Positions 45,945 through 57,126 of a DNA stretch of 64,000 bases are shown one piece after another; the stretch's first letter is position 1; each line of letters opens with the position of its first letter. The notes beneath the pieces were generated by a model that was not told where the DNA came from, ran no database searches, and saw nothing but the letters and a program-made list of their open reading frames with translations. This DNA comes from Enoplolaimus lenunculus (lineage: Eukaryota > Nematoda > Enoplea > Enoplida > Thoracostomopsidae): contig JASANG010001427.1 of NCBI GenBank assembly GCA_030248215.1, positions 26,346 through 90,345 on the forward strand, written 5' to 3'. A program made the position numbers and the translations under genes.

Positions 45945-46392
45945 AAAAGCGATAAAATAGCGTTAAAAATAAATTTTTCTGTAACAAGTATTTTTTGTTT
46001 TCCGGCTCCGTTTTCGGTATTTTTTAGCTTTTCGGTTCCGGTTCCGCTATTTTATAATTCCGGTTGCACCTTGCATGTGATCATTTAACTATTAGTTTAG
46101 CTTCCATGCCCGGTTATACGCGTTGGTAAAAAATATTTGCCACAGTAAAGCGCAGTCGGATAAAAAATCTTTACCCGCATCCAACTCTGCCCTGCATACA
46201 GAATAACTGAACTCGAATAAATAACTGAAAGGCTTTGCTATTAAAACCGGCGGAACGTTTTGACGCAAATTTTTTCGGAGCAGAAGAAGTGTTATTTGGT
46301 GTCTTGTGAAACAAACCTTTGGAATTACTTTACTACTGTATGCACTGTTTTTTTTTCAGAAAGCGTTTATTTTGCGTGCAAAAATATCTATT

Positions 46393-47181
46393 ATGACAAT
46401 GACTTCTGAGGCGTCAGCATCTACTGCTGACGCTACAAGCGTTGGCAATTTGGAATCGGAAGCATTTAAACGTAAACAGCGATTGTTGGCACTAAAGCGA
46501 AAACACATCACTCAAGGGACGAACGCAACTGCAGTGAGGCCGGATATCGACGATAACGATGACGATGCTCAATCTCAGAGCGACTGTTCGAAACGTCCGG
46601 TTCCAGTTATCGAGACTGTTTCTGGTGAATCAGATGGTGTTGTTAGCAACATCATCGTCGATCCGGAGGCTGCCGCACGCGGTCCACAATTCAGATCGTA
46701 TAAACCACAAGCGGACAATCTGAAAACGGCCGCGTTGCAACGATCAGAAGCACCTGGGACTGTCGATGTTGACAGCCATGTCGCTGAGCAACTAGCTGTC
46801 GCTCACGATACGACTGTCATCGATGCGGTTGATCTGGCGACGCTGCAGCCGCGTAAGATCGACTGGGATTTGAAACGCGATGTCGCCGCGAGACTCGATA
46901 AGCTTGAGCGACGGACACAAAGAGCGATCGCTGAGTTGGTCAGAGAGCGTTTGGCAACCGCTGCGACAGCGGCAACGGATATGGAGACAACAGGTCAAAG
47001 TGATCGTGTCGATGTCGAAATGGGAAGCTATGCGACTACTAGAAAGGAAAACATGGTTGGTAGCGAGACTGAGGTGAAGTTTGATGGCGATTTACTCGAA
47101 GCTGTGAGTCGTGGAGCTGACTTGGAGCAAGCGGCTGGAGTGCGAAGCGACAGTGATGAAAGTGGTGATGATAGTAGTTGA
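46393..47181 (+). CDS. CCDC12: CCDC12 / Cwf18-like spliceosomal protein
   Basis: Single-exon frame of 262 residues. CCDC12 (fission yeast Cwf18) is a small component of the activated spliceosome. The start is the first ATG (MTMTSEAS); upstream, a pyrimidine run ending in CAG at about 46360 suggests a 5' UTR intron. The N-terminal basic helix LESEAFKRKQRLLALKRKH (about residues 22-40) matches the human RLEEEALRRKERLKALR box. The signature near residue 150 is plain: VDLATLQPRKIDWDLKRDVA followed by RLDKLERRTQRAIAELVRER. It is longer than the human protein (166 residues), through an acidic, Ser-rich middle (DIDDNDDDAQSQSDCSKRP) and a longer acidic tail. Nothing suggests damage. Confidence 0.93.
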   Translation: MTMTSEASASTADATSVGNLESEAFKRKQRLLALKRKHITQGTNATAVRPDIDDNDDDAQSQSDCSKRPVPVIETVSGESDGVVSNIIVDPEAAARGPQFRSYKPQADNLKTAALQRSEAPGTVDVDSHVAEQLAVAHDTTVIDAVDLATLQPRKIDWDLKRDVAARLDKLERRTQRAIAELVRERLATAATAATDMETTGQSDRVDVEMGSYATTRKENMVGSETEVKFDGDLLEAVSRGADLEQAAGVRSDSDESGDDSS

Positions 47182-47425
47182 CCAGCGGTGTACTGGGGAT
47201 ATTTGGACTCTGTTCGGTTTAATTTCTGGACAGCATCTTAAGCAGCTCCAGAAGAGATAGGAAAAGTAACGGTGGATAAAGTGGGAAGTTGTGTTAAATG
47301 TAAAAGATATTAGGGGCAAAGACTACGAGATACTTGCCGAAGACTCTGTTTTTGCTCAGGAACGTTGCTTGCTATTGTTATTTTTATTATTGTTATACTG
47401 GATAACTAAATATGTGACTGAATCG

Positions 47426-47579
47426 GGCCAATGTATAGAACAGGGCCGTAACAGTAGTTATAAGCATATTCCTAAATCTAAACCTAAACCTAAGACTAAA
47501 CAAAAATAGTCAAAAGCTTAAGCTTACTATATTGCAGTCTTGTAGAAATACGTTTCGCCCTTGATCTTTACATAGGTCC
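47426..47579. mobile_element. MITE with TTAGGC-like interior (family A)
   Basis: Left end GGCCAATGTATAGAACAGGG, interior CCTAAACCTAAGAC-type hexamers, right end TGATCTTTACATAGGTCC. Confidence 0.7.
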
Positions 47580-48531
47580 TGAATCGAATAGGCTGCGTTA
47601 TTTGGGAAAAGGAAAAGTAAAATTACAAACGGAAGACGGGTCAATTTCAATTTGTTCAGTTTTGGGTCAACTCGAATGTTCGTTTTGGTATTAAGCGTAG
47701 TAACTGCAGGCAGTCGATTTTTAGATTTCAGTGGCTTATGGTTTATTGCTGTTTTGTATTGAAGGACATATATATGTTTATATATGTATATAAGTTTTAT
47801 GTTTATTAGTGAACTTTACATGTACCATGTTTTTATTGATAGTGAGCGTATATTTAAACTTCACTAGTATAGCGAATCACATTCGTACCTCTGGGGCAGT
47901 TGGATGTCTTGTGCTTCCGTGTAAAATAAGTAAACGTAAATTCATTTTTTGTTATTCGGCTAAAAAGATTTGTGTTAACCCTTTCTCACGTAGATATAGA
48001 GTATACTATGAGCAACGTAACGCAAACTGTATACATGAATTAGTCGCAATGCACCGTGTTTGAGGAGTCAAAACTCGACTCCGCCAGAGTCGCGCAGAGT
48101 CAAATTTGACTCTGGCAGAGTCGAGTTTTGACTCAGTTTGTGTAGTCCGGAAAAGCCTATTTCGGATAGCCAATTGGACTCACCAGTTTTTGCAGTGTGC
48201 AGTTTCGAGCCGAGCAATGGTAATCGAGAATTGCGCACGAGAGAATCGTTTAAAGCACAATTTATTTAATCTGTGCACCAAAACATGCTCCAAGTGCGAA
48301 ATTCGAGTCGAACGAAGCACGCCGACAATTGTTCACCTGGATCATCGTCACGGCGCGCGGTTCAACATCTCAATCGCGAGAAACCCTACTGCAACTGTCT
48401 TGTAAAGTCGGTCTTTGTATCTAAGCAACGGACTTTAGTCTATTTTTGGTTTTTCGTGCATTTGGGTTTAGTTTACCATAACAATTCTACTAAGCAGCAT
48501 CGATATTTACGGAAGCTTGAAAATTATTGGG

Positions 48532-48796
48532 GCGTAACAGGAGATTAAGTGTATTTCTAAGCCTAAGCGTAAGCCTAAGCGTTGCAAAAATGTGTTCCTA
48601 AGCCTAAGCGTAAGCCTAAACGTTGCAAAGCCTAAGCGTAAGCCTAAACGTTGCAAAAATGTGTTTCTAAGCCTACGCCTAAGTGTAAGAATGAGCATAT
48701 TCCTAAGCCTAAGCCAAGCAAAAATAGTGTATAGCTTAAACTTACTCTTTTCTAGTCCCGCAGAAAGACGTTCCGGCCCTGATTTTTACATGGGCC
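48532..48796. mobile_element. MITE with expanded TTAGGC-like interior (family A)
   Basis: Contains four blocks of CCTAAGCGTAAGCCTAA joined by CGTTGCAAA spacers, then the usual right end TTTTTACATGGGCC. The left end is not clear, so the start is approximate. Confidence 0.65.
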
Positions 48797-48821
48797 AAGG
48801 TCACAAATCCTTGGCCATTTC

Positions 48822-48970
48822 GGCCCATGTATAGATCAAGGGCGAAACCGTTCTTACGGGCGACTGTAATAGAGCAAGGTTTGAGCTTTAGACTAATGTT
48901 CGCTTAGACTCAGGCTTATGCTTAGGAATTTGCTTATACTACTGTTACGACCCTGTTCTTTGCATTGGTC
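48822..48970. mobile_element. MITE with TTAGGC-like interior (family A)
   Basis: Left GGCCCATGTATAGATCAAGG, sparse diverged hexamers (CTTATGCTTAGG), right CCTGTTCTTTGCATTGGTC. Confidence 0.65.
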
Positions 48971-49204
48971 TCCATTTATTCGAAATTAGCTCAGTCTGAC
49001 AGTTTGAAGAAATCATAGGCTCAAAGTATTGAGCTGCAGAATCAAATCTATCGGTGCTGTACCCTTTTATATAATTCTCTCAAAGAAAGAATTTGTTATT
49101 TTTGGTCATTTCTAAGTTAAAATCAACTCACTAGAATTTACAGTGTGTGATCTTTCAGCAGGAAATATTAGTTTATTCTACATTTTTGTTACATATTCGT
49201 AATT

Positions 49205-50517
49205 ATGGAAGTTAAACAGTGTTGTTCTGCATTGTTATCAAATTATGAAGTCTACGCTTTACTGAATGAAGTGAAATCGGATTTGAAGAATAGACCCAAA
49301 CGCGATAAGCCTCACGGTCTGTCGACAATGGTGTATCAAACACTGAAACATCTTGAATCGACTCCGTCTGCTGTTTATACCCCGGAAGTTGTGACTCAAT
49401 TTTTGGAGACTCTCGCAAAAGCTGATGTTAAGCTTACCAAGGTTTGCAGGAAAAGCTGGTGAAAATATTTGTTTTGAGCTGTTTTTAGTAGTCGGTTAGG
49501 GAGATTATTTTAGCGATTTCTGTTATAGATGGAGGTACACAGACTAGGAGAGTAAGAGACTAACAGGCTTTAGGTGCAGGCTTAGGTGTAGACTTAGGTT
49601 TAAGGCTAGTTTGCAGCACTTGTTACTAGCTTGGCCATTTTAGTTATAGAATAAATGTGTGAATTTTCAATACTAACATTAATCGTCAAGTTGTAGAAAA
49701 TGGAAACCAATTCGTCAACTTGAGGCATTGGCTGGGGGGGGGGGAGTTTACAGGTCAACACCCTGTGTAATTTTGGTACAGGTTTTTAGGAAGATTTTTC
49801 GTTTGTATAACTTGCTACACTCTTACACTAACAGTAAGTTTTTGTGTACGTATAAGACTAAAAACTGCGCCGGGGACAGGTATAAATGCAAAGACTACTA
49901 TAAACCTTAAGCTTATTCTGTGATTTTCCGTGTTCGGTGTGCGAAAAACAACGTCCGTAAAAGAAACCGCAGATCCGAAAACTTTTTGAAATGGCAGTTG
50001 GATTTTTTCTATTTATGCTTAATCGTTTTCTCAAATAATACACAATACGCAAGGACAATGTATAGAACACGGCCGGATCGTTTTCCGGAGGGGCTGTAAT
50101 AGTCAGTTTGAGCTTTAGACTAAATTTTTTGCTTAGGCTTAGGCTTAAGGTTACGGTTAGGAATAGGAATATGCTTATACTACTGTTCCGGTCCTGTTCT
50201 ATACATGGACCATGCGCAGTATGTAACAATTATGTTGACGCGGTGTTGTTGCTATACATTGTTGCTGTAAAATGTTTCAGGCGGAAAAACTTCAATTGCT
50301 CAACCATCGACCTTCAACTCCGGTTGAACTTCAACTGTTGATCGAAGAATGCGTTGAACGTTTGTCGGAATCGCAAGAAACTGAACTGTTGGCGGTGATT
50401 GCGTCGTGTTTACCCGGACTTCCGCAAGAAACGTGGAATCAAGTTGGGCCAGAACGAACTGTCACAGGCGATATTCAAGTTGACGCTCAAAATGATAGTC
50501 ATGAGCGGAATTCGTAG
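49205..50517 (+). CDS. CRCP: RNA polymerase III subunit RPC9 (CRCP)
   Basis: RPC9 pairs with RPC8 in the stalk of RNA polymerase III, which transcribes tRNA, 5S and other small RNA genes in the nucleus. Two exons of 237 bp each, 49205-49441 and 50281-50517, join in phase and give 157 residues, close to the human 148. The N-terminus MEVKQCCSALLSNYEVYALL matches the family opening (MEVKxxxSALLSNYEVxxLL). The second exon begins AEKLQLLNHRPSTPVELQLL, nearly the same as the human AEKLQLLNHRPVTAVEIQLM, and continues IEECVERLSESQETELL. The intron donor is GTTTGC. A family A MITE lies in the intron. The acidic tail of the human protein is replaced by a polar tail. Confidence 0.95.
50053..50211. mobile_element. 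MITE with TTAGGC-like interior (family A)
   Basis: Inverted ends GGACAATGTATAGAACACGG and CCTGTTCTATACATGGACC surround GCTTAGGCTTAGGCTTAAGG. It lies inside the CRCP intron. Confidence 0.75.
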
Positions 50518-50703
50518 CATTCAAAGCTGTATTTGTATAGCTTGGTGTTTGGTTGAAAAATGTTTCCAAAAAATTGGTTGCGTAATAAACAGAGAGGGGA
50601 AACTGGCCGGTGTTTAGTCTTATATTCAAGTCTGACTTTCCTCAATTTGTATAGTTTAATTCATAAACAAGTCCATTTTCAGCCCCGTTGAGAGTATTAG
50701 GGA

Positions 50704-50828
50704 GGCGCTATACTGTTGATGTGTCCGCGACTGTTCATCATCGTGCGGTATCGTAACACTGATTTAACTCAACGTATGATTAATACCGTATGGTGATGAA
50801 CAGTGACAGACACGACAAGAATAGCGCC
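50704..50828. mobile_element. 125-bp foldback element
   Basis: Two arms of about 46 bp are inverted: GGCGCTATACTG...GTTCATCATCGTGCGGTAT against ATACCGTATGGTGATGAAC...AGAATAGCGCC. Only about 30 bp lie between them. No clear target duplication. Confidence 0.65.
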
Positions 50829-51302
50829 AACCTGTAGAGTTTCAACGAAATTTCGATTCCGACTGCGAAATTTGAGCAAAACTTACGTTCTGAGATTTCG
50901 ATTCCGGTTGCGACGACAAAATTCAATTCTGACTCCGACAAAATTATATGTTCCGCTTGAAATTCTGGTACCATATCATTTACAATGTCATACGACATTG
51001 AAGAATGTAATTTGAATCCACATTGGTTGCCCCAATAGAGCGTCATTGGGTTGGCAGATCATCGGGTATTCGGGCATAAACTTGAAGCAGGGCAGAAATA
51101 CAATTTCTAACTGGAGTTAAAATTCAATCCCGACGTTGATTTATTTAAAATCGCTGTTTTGGAGCAATTGGAAATTACATCTTTTCAGGTGAGGTGACGT
51201 TTTTGTTGTTGGTTTAACGAAATACAATTGAAACTTTTACGCGTTCATAGTTGCCAAAGGATACATTGCTAGTCCGTTTCTTAATTTTTAGCATTCTATT
51301 CA

Positions 51303-51440
51303 GGCCCGTAGCCGTCTCACCTTGCTCAGGGGGGGAGCCAAAAAAATTTCAGGAGGGACATTGAAGGGTTTTCAATAACTTAAGTTTGAAAATATTCCAG
51401 GGGGGGGCTGAGCCCCCCTGGCTCCGTTGGCTACGGGCCC
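51303..51440. mobile_element. small inverted-repeat element, G-tract type
   Basis: Ends GGCCCGTAGCC and GGCTACGGGCC enclose G/C tracts (CAGGGGGGGAGCC, GGGGGGGCTGAGCCCCCC), reminiscent of the 5-bp-duplication family but with different ends. Confidence 0.65.
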
Positions 51441-51465
51441 AATTTTATTGCTTATATATGAGTTT

Positions 51466-51825
51466 AACCCCTTCTCACATTGAGTTGCCTGTAGGCAACT
51501 CAGCGCAGTGTACGGTAAATAATATATATCGCACTGTCTTTAAATTGCAACACGTATACATAGTAATAAATTACTACAAGACGTGAGAGCCCCCTCGGGC
51601 TCGAGCGTCAAGCTCCTATAGCTGAGTGGTGATGGTATACGCCTCCCACTCCAGTCACTGGAGTTCCAATCCTAGCATAAAAGTAGGACTCAGGGGAAAT
51701 AGAAAATATTCATGTGAGAAAGGGTTAAGCGAAAAATTTTCAGTTTACTATCTATAACCCTTTCTCACATTGAGTTGTCTATAGGCAACTCAGCGCAGTG
51801 TATATGCGGTAAATAATTATAGATG
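51466..51825. mobile_element. piggyBac-like dimer, second unit truncated
   Basis: The unit at 51466-51726 is the reverse of the 45679/45383 units, followed by the same 29-bp spacer and a second unit (from 51756) that is cut short near 51825. TTAA lies at the outer left edge. A GGATATCCGGATAT-rich element begins immediately after the truncation (about 51828-51890). Confidence 0.75.
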
Positions 51826-51890
51826 GGCACCGGATATCCGGATATGAAAAATATCCGGATATTCGGATATCCGTCGGATATCCGAAATTC

Positions 51891-52630
51891 TTTTGTCTAA
51901 AATTTTTTTGGAATAATTTGCATGGTTTCATCACAAAAGTAGCCGGAGCCAGAAAAATGGGTTTTTTCCATTTTTTTCAGTTTTTCTGAGGGGGTGGAAA
52001 AGATGGAAAGATATTAAACGATTCTTAAATATAAATAGTAAGTACATATGGTATAAAATAATGTTTTAGGTGATATCCAACTAATTTTCATGCAACACAT
52101 TAACAGTGACCGTGTGTATATGTCCACCAGGACACATTATATGCCCGAAAAACGCGAAAATTACAGCATATGAATATATAAATGAATTTCAGAATTGAAA
52201 CTTTGCCACGAGATTCGATGTAAAACTACATATGCAACTTGTTCGGTTCACTCACCAGGTTTCGTCGACAGTGGTGCGACCAAAGTTAGAGTGCTCAAAA
52301 TTGAAAGCTTACTTTTACCGTGTGATTTAACACAAGAATACGTCTAGCTTCATCCTCGCTTTGCTCGCGAGGTTGCAACATTTGAAAGGCTTCGCTGTAA
52401 AGAAATAACCCAAAAGAATATTGGTATTTAATATATACTTACAAAAAACAAGCGTGACTTGTTTAACTCGCTCCACTCATGAGTTTCTGATGTTCCGATG
52501 ACCACCTCCGGTTATTCCATGCCAAAACTTAAATTTTTTCAAAATTCGAATTTTAAGGTTCCAAAATCCTCCACTGGACTCAAAATGTTTTTGTCGAAGA
52601 ATTATACAAATTATATACCAGTTGACACAG
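51891..52630. other. no gene seen
   Basis: AT-rich sequence between the truncated dimer and the putative LTR region. I see no convincing exon, RNA or element ends. Confidence 0.4.
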
Positions 52631-53527
52631 TGTAACGTTTACGATCGCCAGTCGGCACTCCAGGGAACGCCTTCAAGCGATCGTAGTTACTAAACACGAG
52701 CACACCTCAAATCCGTCAAATATATACCTACAGTACGCCCCAAAATAATTCGCACTAATAAATCCTTCCCACGCCCAAAATGGAATACGTACACAACTCA
52801 ACTGATAAGTATCACAGATAGCCTTGATACCCGAAGGTATACCGATATATCAATCGGTAAATTCGAAACGAAATTGGCCCCCAACAGGGATTGATCACTA
52901 AATCGTCAATATTTACACAATATGTATAATACTCTTATCTAGTGATTCACGCTAACACTCCCCTTAAATTATCGTTCATGCACCAAATATCCTTCTATGT
53001 TGTCAATATTCAAAGAATGAGCTAAATATACCACCAAATTATCTTGAAACAATTCTCAATATTTTTCAAAGAATCGCAACAAAAGTACGTCGGCGCCCAG
53101 TGCTAGTCTGTATTCACACAAAGTTGCTGTATACATAAGTACAAAAAATACAGAGAAAAAAATTGAAGGCTCCTATAGAAGGATTGGGCAACGATTCGCC
53201 ATGCGCAATTACATCTAACCAAGAATATCCCAAAAAATCAGACGTCAACCAAAAATTTGCTTGGCCGCACCTCTATGCACAGGAAACTACGCTTATTAAT
53301 TTAAGCGGGCAGTATAACCAAGAAACGTTTATCACACTACTAGATTATCTGAAAATATAGGACTACCTCTGTCCTTTCACGTAATCGTAAAAAAAATCAC
53401 AGCGTAACGCCAAACTCAAACAATTAGAAGCACACAACCTAAACCAATCGGTGAAATCGAATTAAAGATTTGGGCAGCACTTGCCCGTACACACACCTGA
53501 ATAACTGCCCCGAAGTTGTTTTACTCT

Positions 53528-53548
53528 GGGTTTATATAGGCTCTGATT
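53528..53548 (-). promoter_or_regulatory. TATA-box promoter candidate
   Basis: On the minus strand GCCTATATAAACCCAG lies about 30 bases upstream of GGGGCAGTTATTCAGG, a plausible start site. This spacing is typical of an LTR or polymerase II core promoter. Confidence 0.4.
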
Positions 53549-54012
53549 GAAAGGTCAGAATAATTCTCGAAATTATTTCAGAAATGCAAAAACACCCAAA
53601 ATATCCTAACGATTTTGAAAATTTATAAGTTTTACACGAGCAAATCTAAGTTTCCTCAGTTAATTCAGACAGAAATTCCAGAAGTATGATCAATTGTTAA
53701 GTAAGTCAAGTTTTTCAACCAAAATTTGAACTTAAAAATCACTTAAAATCTAAGGATTTTGCTGTTTAGACTAAGTTTTCAAGATTTCAAAACATATTTG
53801 TCCTTTAAAATTGTATACTTCCAAGAAATATGAATGTTTTGGCTCCCCAGGGCAGTTTCCAAGGGTTTACAATTCCCCGAATTACTACCTTCCACCAATT
53901 CCAAAGAGGGGTGTTAGAAATTAGCCATCCATATTCAAGTGGTTAAAACTCGAATACAGATATGTCCGACACCGTACGATAAAATTGAAGCAATCTGGGT
54001 CCAGAAAAGTTA

Positions 54013-54976
54013 TGGGTCATCCACGTTATACTGTCTACGCTACTGTAAAAAACTGTCCCCACTTACGAGCCCCTCACTTTGTAGTTGTAGTGTTACTAAA
54101 TGACATGTCCAAATGTCACCCATATCCTGTATAGACCTTCCGGACAACTCGCATACCCTCTAAACAGCCTATACTTTGTCACATTGCCGTCCATACCCAT
54201 GCTACACTGTCGATGCGTCATATGAAGGACAACTGTTTTGTCCCGAGTCTGTCAGAACAGACTCTGTTTAGTCACCTAAAGAGTCTGTTTCAAGGGACTC
54301 TGTTTTACAGAGTCTGTCTGAAAGGGACTATTGTAGAGCTTAATATTGAGTATGCCGCAACCACGGGCGAAAGAAGGGTGCAACTACCGTTGGGCTTGGT
54401 GTGCGACGTTAAAGGGTTTCCACTCGCCCGTCCTCCCCTGGGGGACAACAGTGTAGGGTTCCGGAGCTATATATTTACACCCCAGCCGCCGCCCCCCCCC
54501 CTCACCGGTCACGACAAAGTTTGTTTTCGACAGGGACACCGGGGTTTAACTTTCTGGTATACCAGAGTTATTATATTCTAACCTGCTCTGCTTGAATGGG
54601 GCGGGACGTTCTCTTACAAGTTATCTTTTACCGGCAAAAACCTTCCTGCCCCCTCTTTTAAAAATTTCTGGTTGCAGTTAATTTTTAAGAAAGTAAATTT
54701 TTAGAACACTGCAACGTTTTTAAAACAAGCCCTAGTTACGGGCTGTGGACTGTCAACAAGCTCTTTTTCGGACGTCCCGATGTCAGACACTGTGTCCAGA
54801 CAGTGTCTAATTTGTCCTTAGTCCCTTCGAAGGGACTACTGCCAAAACAATCTAGCTAGGTACACCTTGTGTAAAGTCTTAACATCGTAAGAACAATGTC
54901 GTTTTGTCCAGCCCTTGAAACCAGGGGTGTGGACAATTTTTTACAGTAGCGTAGACAGTATTACGTGGATGACCCA
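54013..54976. mobile_element. Harbinger-like MITE, 964 bp
   Basis: Long inverted ends begin TGGGTCATCCACGT and extend over about 45 bp with few mismatches (TGTCTACGCTACTGTAAAAA shared). Both sides carry TTA (54010-54012 and 54977-54979), the duplication typical of PIF/Harbinger elements. The interior has repeated GAGTCTGT motifs and no transposase frame. Confidence 0.8.
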
Positions 54977-55536
54977 TTAGCATGGCTTCAGTTTTATACC
55001 GGTCAGTTATTTCAACCTACGTATTAAATAATTCCCGCATATAACATCACCAACAGTGCAGAAATCTTATAAATTATTCTTGCACATTCCAAAGAACACG
55101 CGAAGCGTAAAACCACTATTTCAGCTCTATGACATTCGTTCGCAAGTGCGCATTAACATTTTATACAAAGAAAAAGATATAATACCCAGAATCGCCGAAT
55201 AATAATATAAAAGGGTCTATCCACAAATACCCTCTTGCTAGTGCAAATAGTTCATCTTATTTTCGGTGGATAAAGAGCACGCATCAACTCGGTTATCATA
55301 ACGTCCTTTTTAGACCCTTTGTCAAATCAAGTAACAAGAACTCACACAACTCAGCAGTATCCCCTTCAGTCTGAAAAAGTACATCTAAAACTTTTTACCT
55401 TGGTACAACCTTGAACACAAATAACCAACTGCCCCAAGAATGTAAGGGGAACAACGTTTTAAATATCAACTTCAAGCCACCTGCAGCATACATCCAGTAG
55501 ACAGAATTTAGGGGAGGGCCGTTGTAACGATTGCTC

Positions 55537-55839
55537 CTAAATCGTGTTGCTCCGTTGCGGCTCTAACACCCATTTAATTGGCAAAATTGTATAAGCTACG
55601 GCTAGCATCTCAATTAATTCCAACACGTAGGCTATTTGTCGCATTCCCCCCGCTGGGAAAAACGAAAACCATAGAAAACCCAAGGCACATATTAAAAACT
55701 TAGCACAGACAAGCTCAATGCACAAGCTCACATTACACACAAAATTTAAAATCACATTCACTGCAAACACAACAACACAAAAATTACATTCGCGTCTAGT
55801 AGCAGGGTAGCAAACTTTAAACCAGGGGCCGGCGTGCAC
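55537..55839 (-). CDS. hypothetical Cys-rich hydrophobic ORF
   Basis: A 100-codon frame with no clear ATG near its start. It contains two hydrophobic stretches (CVVVFAVNVILNFVCNVSLC and FLICALGFLWFSFF) that could span a membrane. I do not recognise it. It falls at the edge of the putative LTR region and may be chance or a leader ORF. Confidence 0.25.
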   Translation of the reverse strand: MHAGPWFKVCYPATRRECNFCVVVFAVNVILNFVCNVSLCIELVCAKFLICALGFLWFSFFPAGGMRQIAYVLELIEMLAVAYTILPIKWVLEPQRSNTI

Positions 55840-55928
55840 CCTCTCATCACCACACCCTCCTCATTTTATCTTTAACGAGCTCCCGCGAGTACTTACTTTC
55901 CATCGTCTAGACAATACTAAACTTACAC

Positions 55929-56140
55929 CAGTAAGCCACTAACACACGTAGCAATCACTGATCCGAAGACTTCCTGAAACATACAACAGTTAAACGACAG
56001 GTTATACTCACCGCAGAATATTCGCCAAACACTTGATCATTAACCAACCAAACGCTAACCACTAGATATTCACCACGTTTGCGGTAGGTGTTCGCCAGCT
56101 GTTCGACGCGGCCAACTTGCCGATGCAGAGACACTAGCTT
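55929..56140 (-). CDS. two candidate small exons, unknown
   Basis: On the minus strand TATTTCAG precedes a 43-codon exon (56140-56012; HRQVGRVEQLANTYRKRGEY inside) with a good donor GTGAGT. A second exon from 55973 follows TGTTTCAG in phase and reads EVFGSVIATCVSGLLV before a stop or a GTAAGT donor. Codon use looks coding. They lie between NADAR and the putative LTR, so they could be 3' exons of the NADAR transcript or a leader of the element. Confidence 0.3.
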
Positions 56141-56298
56141 CTGAAATACTAACAGCGAGTTTAAAACCGTACACTAGAAAAATAAACAACTAAAAACTAC
56201 TTCTCAATGAGACTAATCAACTTAAAAATGGCTCCCCCGCAGGGATATCGCAGTCGGTGATGCTGACTTAAACACATTGTCATAAACAAGAAACTACT

Positions 56299-57126
56299 TT
56301 AAACCCAAAAGTTATATGGCTGTACATAAATGTATGAAAACGAATTCGCCACCATGTAAAATACACCAATAAATAAAAAATTCTTTTTACTTGCTTTGAT
56401 ATTTTTTATTTTTTTCTTTTTTTCAATTATATAGAATATATATGTATGTACAAGTGTTAATAAACAGGAGATGGCTTGGTGATCACCATCCAGATTGTGG
56501 TTATACTTCATCTGTCCTCTATATTTGGTTTTTACACATAACACATAGTAATAGGTTATCTTAACTGGAGGCTGCTCCTCATCGGCACCTGTTGCTTCCG
56601 TTTGATCATTGATGGGAACTACATATGCCGGATATTTTATAAGTTCTCGGACACGCATAAGTAGTTGACCCATTTCATTACGACCTGGCCACCTGTTGGG
56701 TTTAAGAAATTTTGGATCAGAAGGTGCGACACCGATACCCCAAAATAAATCTTGTTTACTAGCTTCGGCGAGCAAGCATAAGTCTGTTTGCAGCAGAGCG
56801 TATCTAAGCTTGCTATTTTGAGAAAATTTTGCTAGAACTCCTTTTTCCATTATACTTACTTTATCTCGTTCCCATGCTGCTATCAGCCGTCTACCTATAA
56901 AGTCATTTATCATTAACCCTTGTTCATGTGTCATCACTCGTTTTATTAGCGTTGGATCTTGCATGCGCAGAATTTTCTCCGATAAACTTAAGCGACCAAA
57001 ATATCTTGCTTTAGCAAATTGATAATATTGCTCAACCGAAGCATATTGTTTCTTATCTACCGTAAAATTAGCTGGATAAAAATTCGAGAACGCATGCGTT
57101 TTTCCAATAAACGGTACTATTATCAT
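56299..57126 (-). CDS. NADAR-family protein (ADP-ribose glycosidase-like)
   Basis: NADAR-family proteins are N-glycosidases acting on ADP-ribose-type or riboflavin intermediates; some remove ADP-ribose from guanine in DNA. The start chosen is the ATG at 57126 (275 residues), where the fold begins; the open frame upstream has no ATG. Conserved elements are present in order: FSNFYP (13-18), SVEQYYQFAKA with the key Glu at 32, IGRRL..AWERDK (Trp85-Glu86), KFSQN (100-104), LLAEASKQDLFWGIG (118-132) and GRNEMGQLLMRVRE (about 150-163). The core therefore looks complete. After about residue 180 a Lys-rich, then hydrophobic tail follows that is not part of the family and may be read-through of an intron or UTR. 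It lies about 250 bp after the helicase stop on the same strand, which suggests a shared transcription unit. Confidence 0.9.
   Translation of the reverse strand: MIIVPFIGKTHAFSNFYPANFTVDKKQYASVEQYYQFAKARYFGRLSLSEKILRMQDPTLIKRVMTHEQGLMINDFIGRRLIAAWERDKVSIMEKGVLAKFSQNSKLRYALLQTDLCLLAEASKQDLFWGIGVAPSDPKFLKPNRWPGRNEMGQLLMRVRELIKYPAYVVPINDQTEATGADEEQPPVKITYYYVLCVKTKYRGQMKYNHNLDGDHQAISCLLTLVHTYIFYIIEKKKKIKNIKASKKNFLFIGVFYMVANSFSYIYVQPYNFWV

Larger units (their letters stand above)
39570..46392. other. intergenic, repeat-dense
   Basis: No host gene seen. 39570-40860 is AT-rich with little structure apart from a short G/C-tract fragment near 40450-40495. From 40870 on it is a patchwork of mobile elements listed separately. 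Frames such as 44681-45070 read through CCGGTT-repeat arms and look non-genic. Confidence 0.55.
47182..49204. other. intergenic, with MITEs
   Basis: No gene seen between CCDC12 and CRCP. It contains three family A elements, a truncated GAGTC palindrome (about 48064-48198) and a degraded piggyBac-like left end at about 47976-48060. Confidence 0.55.
52632..55854 (-). mobile_element. putative 3' LTR region of Ty3/Gypsy element (uncertain)
   Basis: This lies where the 3' LTR of the minus-strand Gypsy element would fall if helicase and NADAR belong to it. Supporting signs, read on the minus strand: a purine-rich AATGAGGAGGG just before a TGTGG start at 55854, a TATATAAA box near 53540 followed by an initiator-like CAGTTATTCAGG, and a possible ACA end near 52632. 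A 964-bp MITE is inserted in it. The partner LTR is outside the window, so the limits are guesses, and the length without the MITE (about 2.2 kb) is large for the family. Confidence 0.3.

Noticed and set aside
46306-46392. Upstream extension of the CCDC12 frame (to 46306)
   Set aside because: It has no ATG, contains a pyrimidine tract ending in CAG that looks like a splice acceptor, and lacks family similarity.
56299-57126. NADAR as bacterial contamination
   Set aside because: It sits in the same contig as a Gypsy pol and spliced eukaryotic genes, with AT-rich eukaryotic-style flanks.
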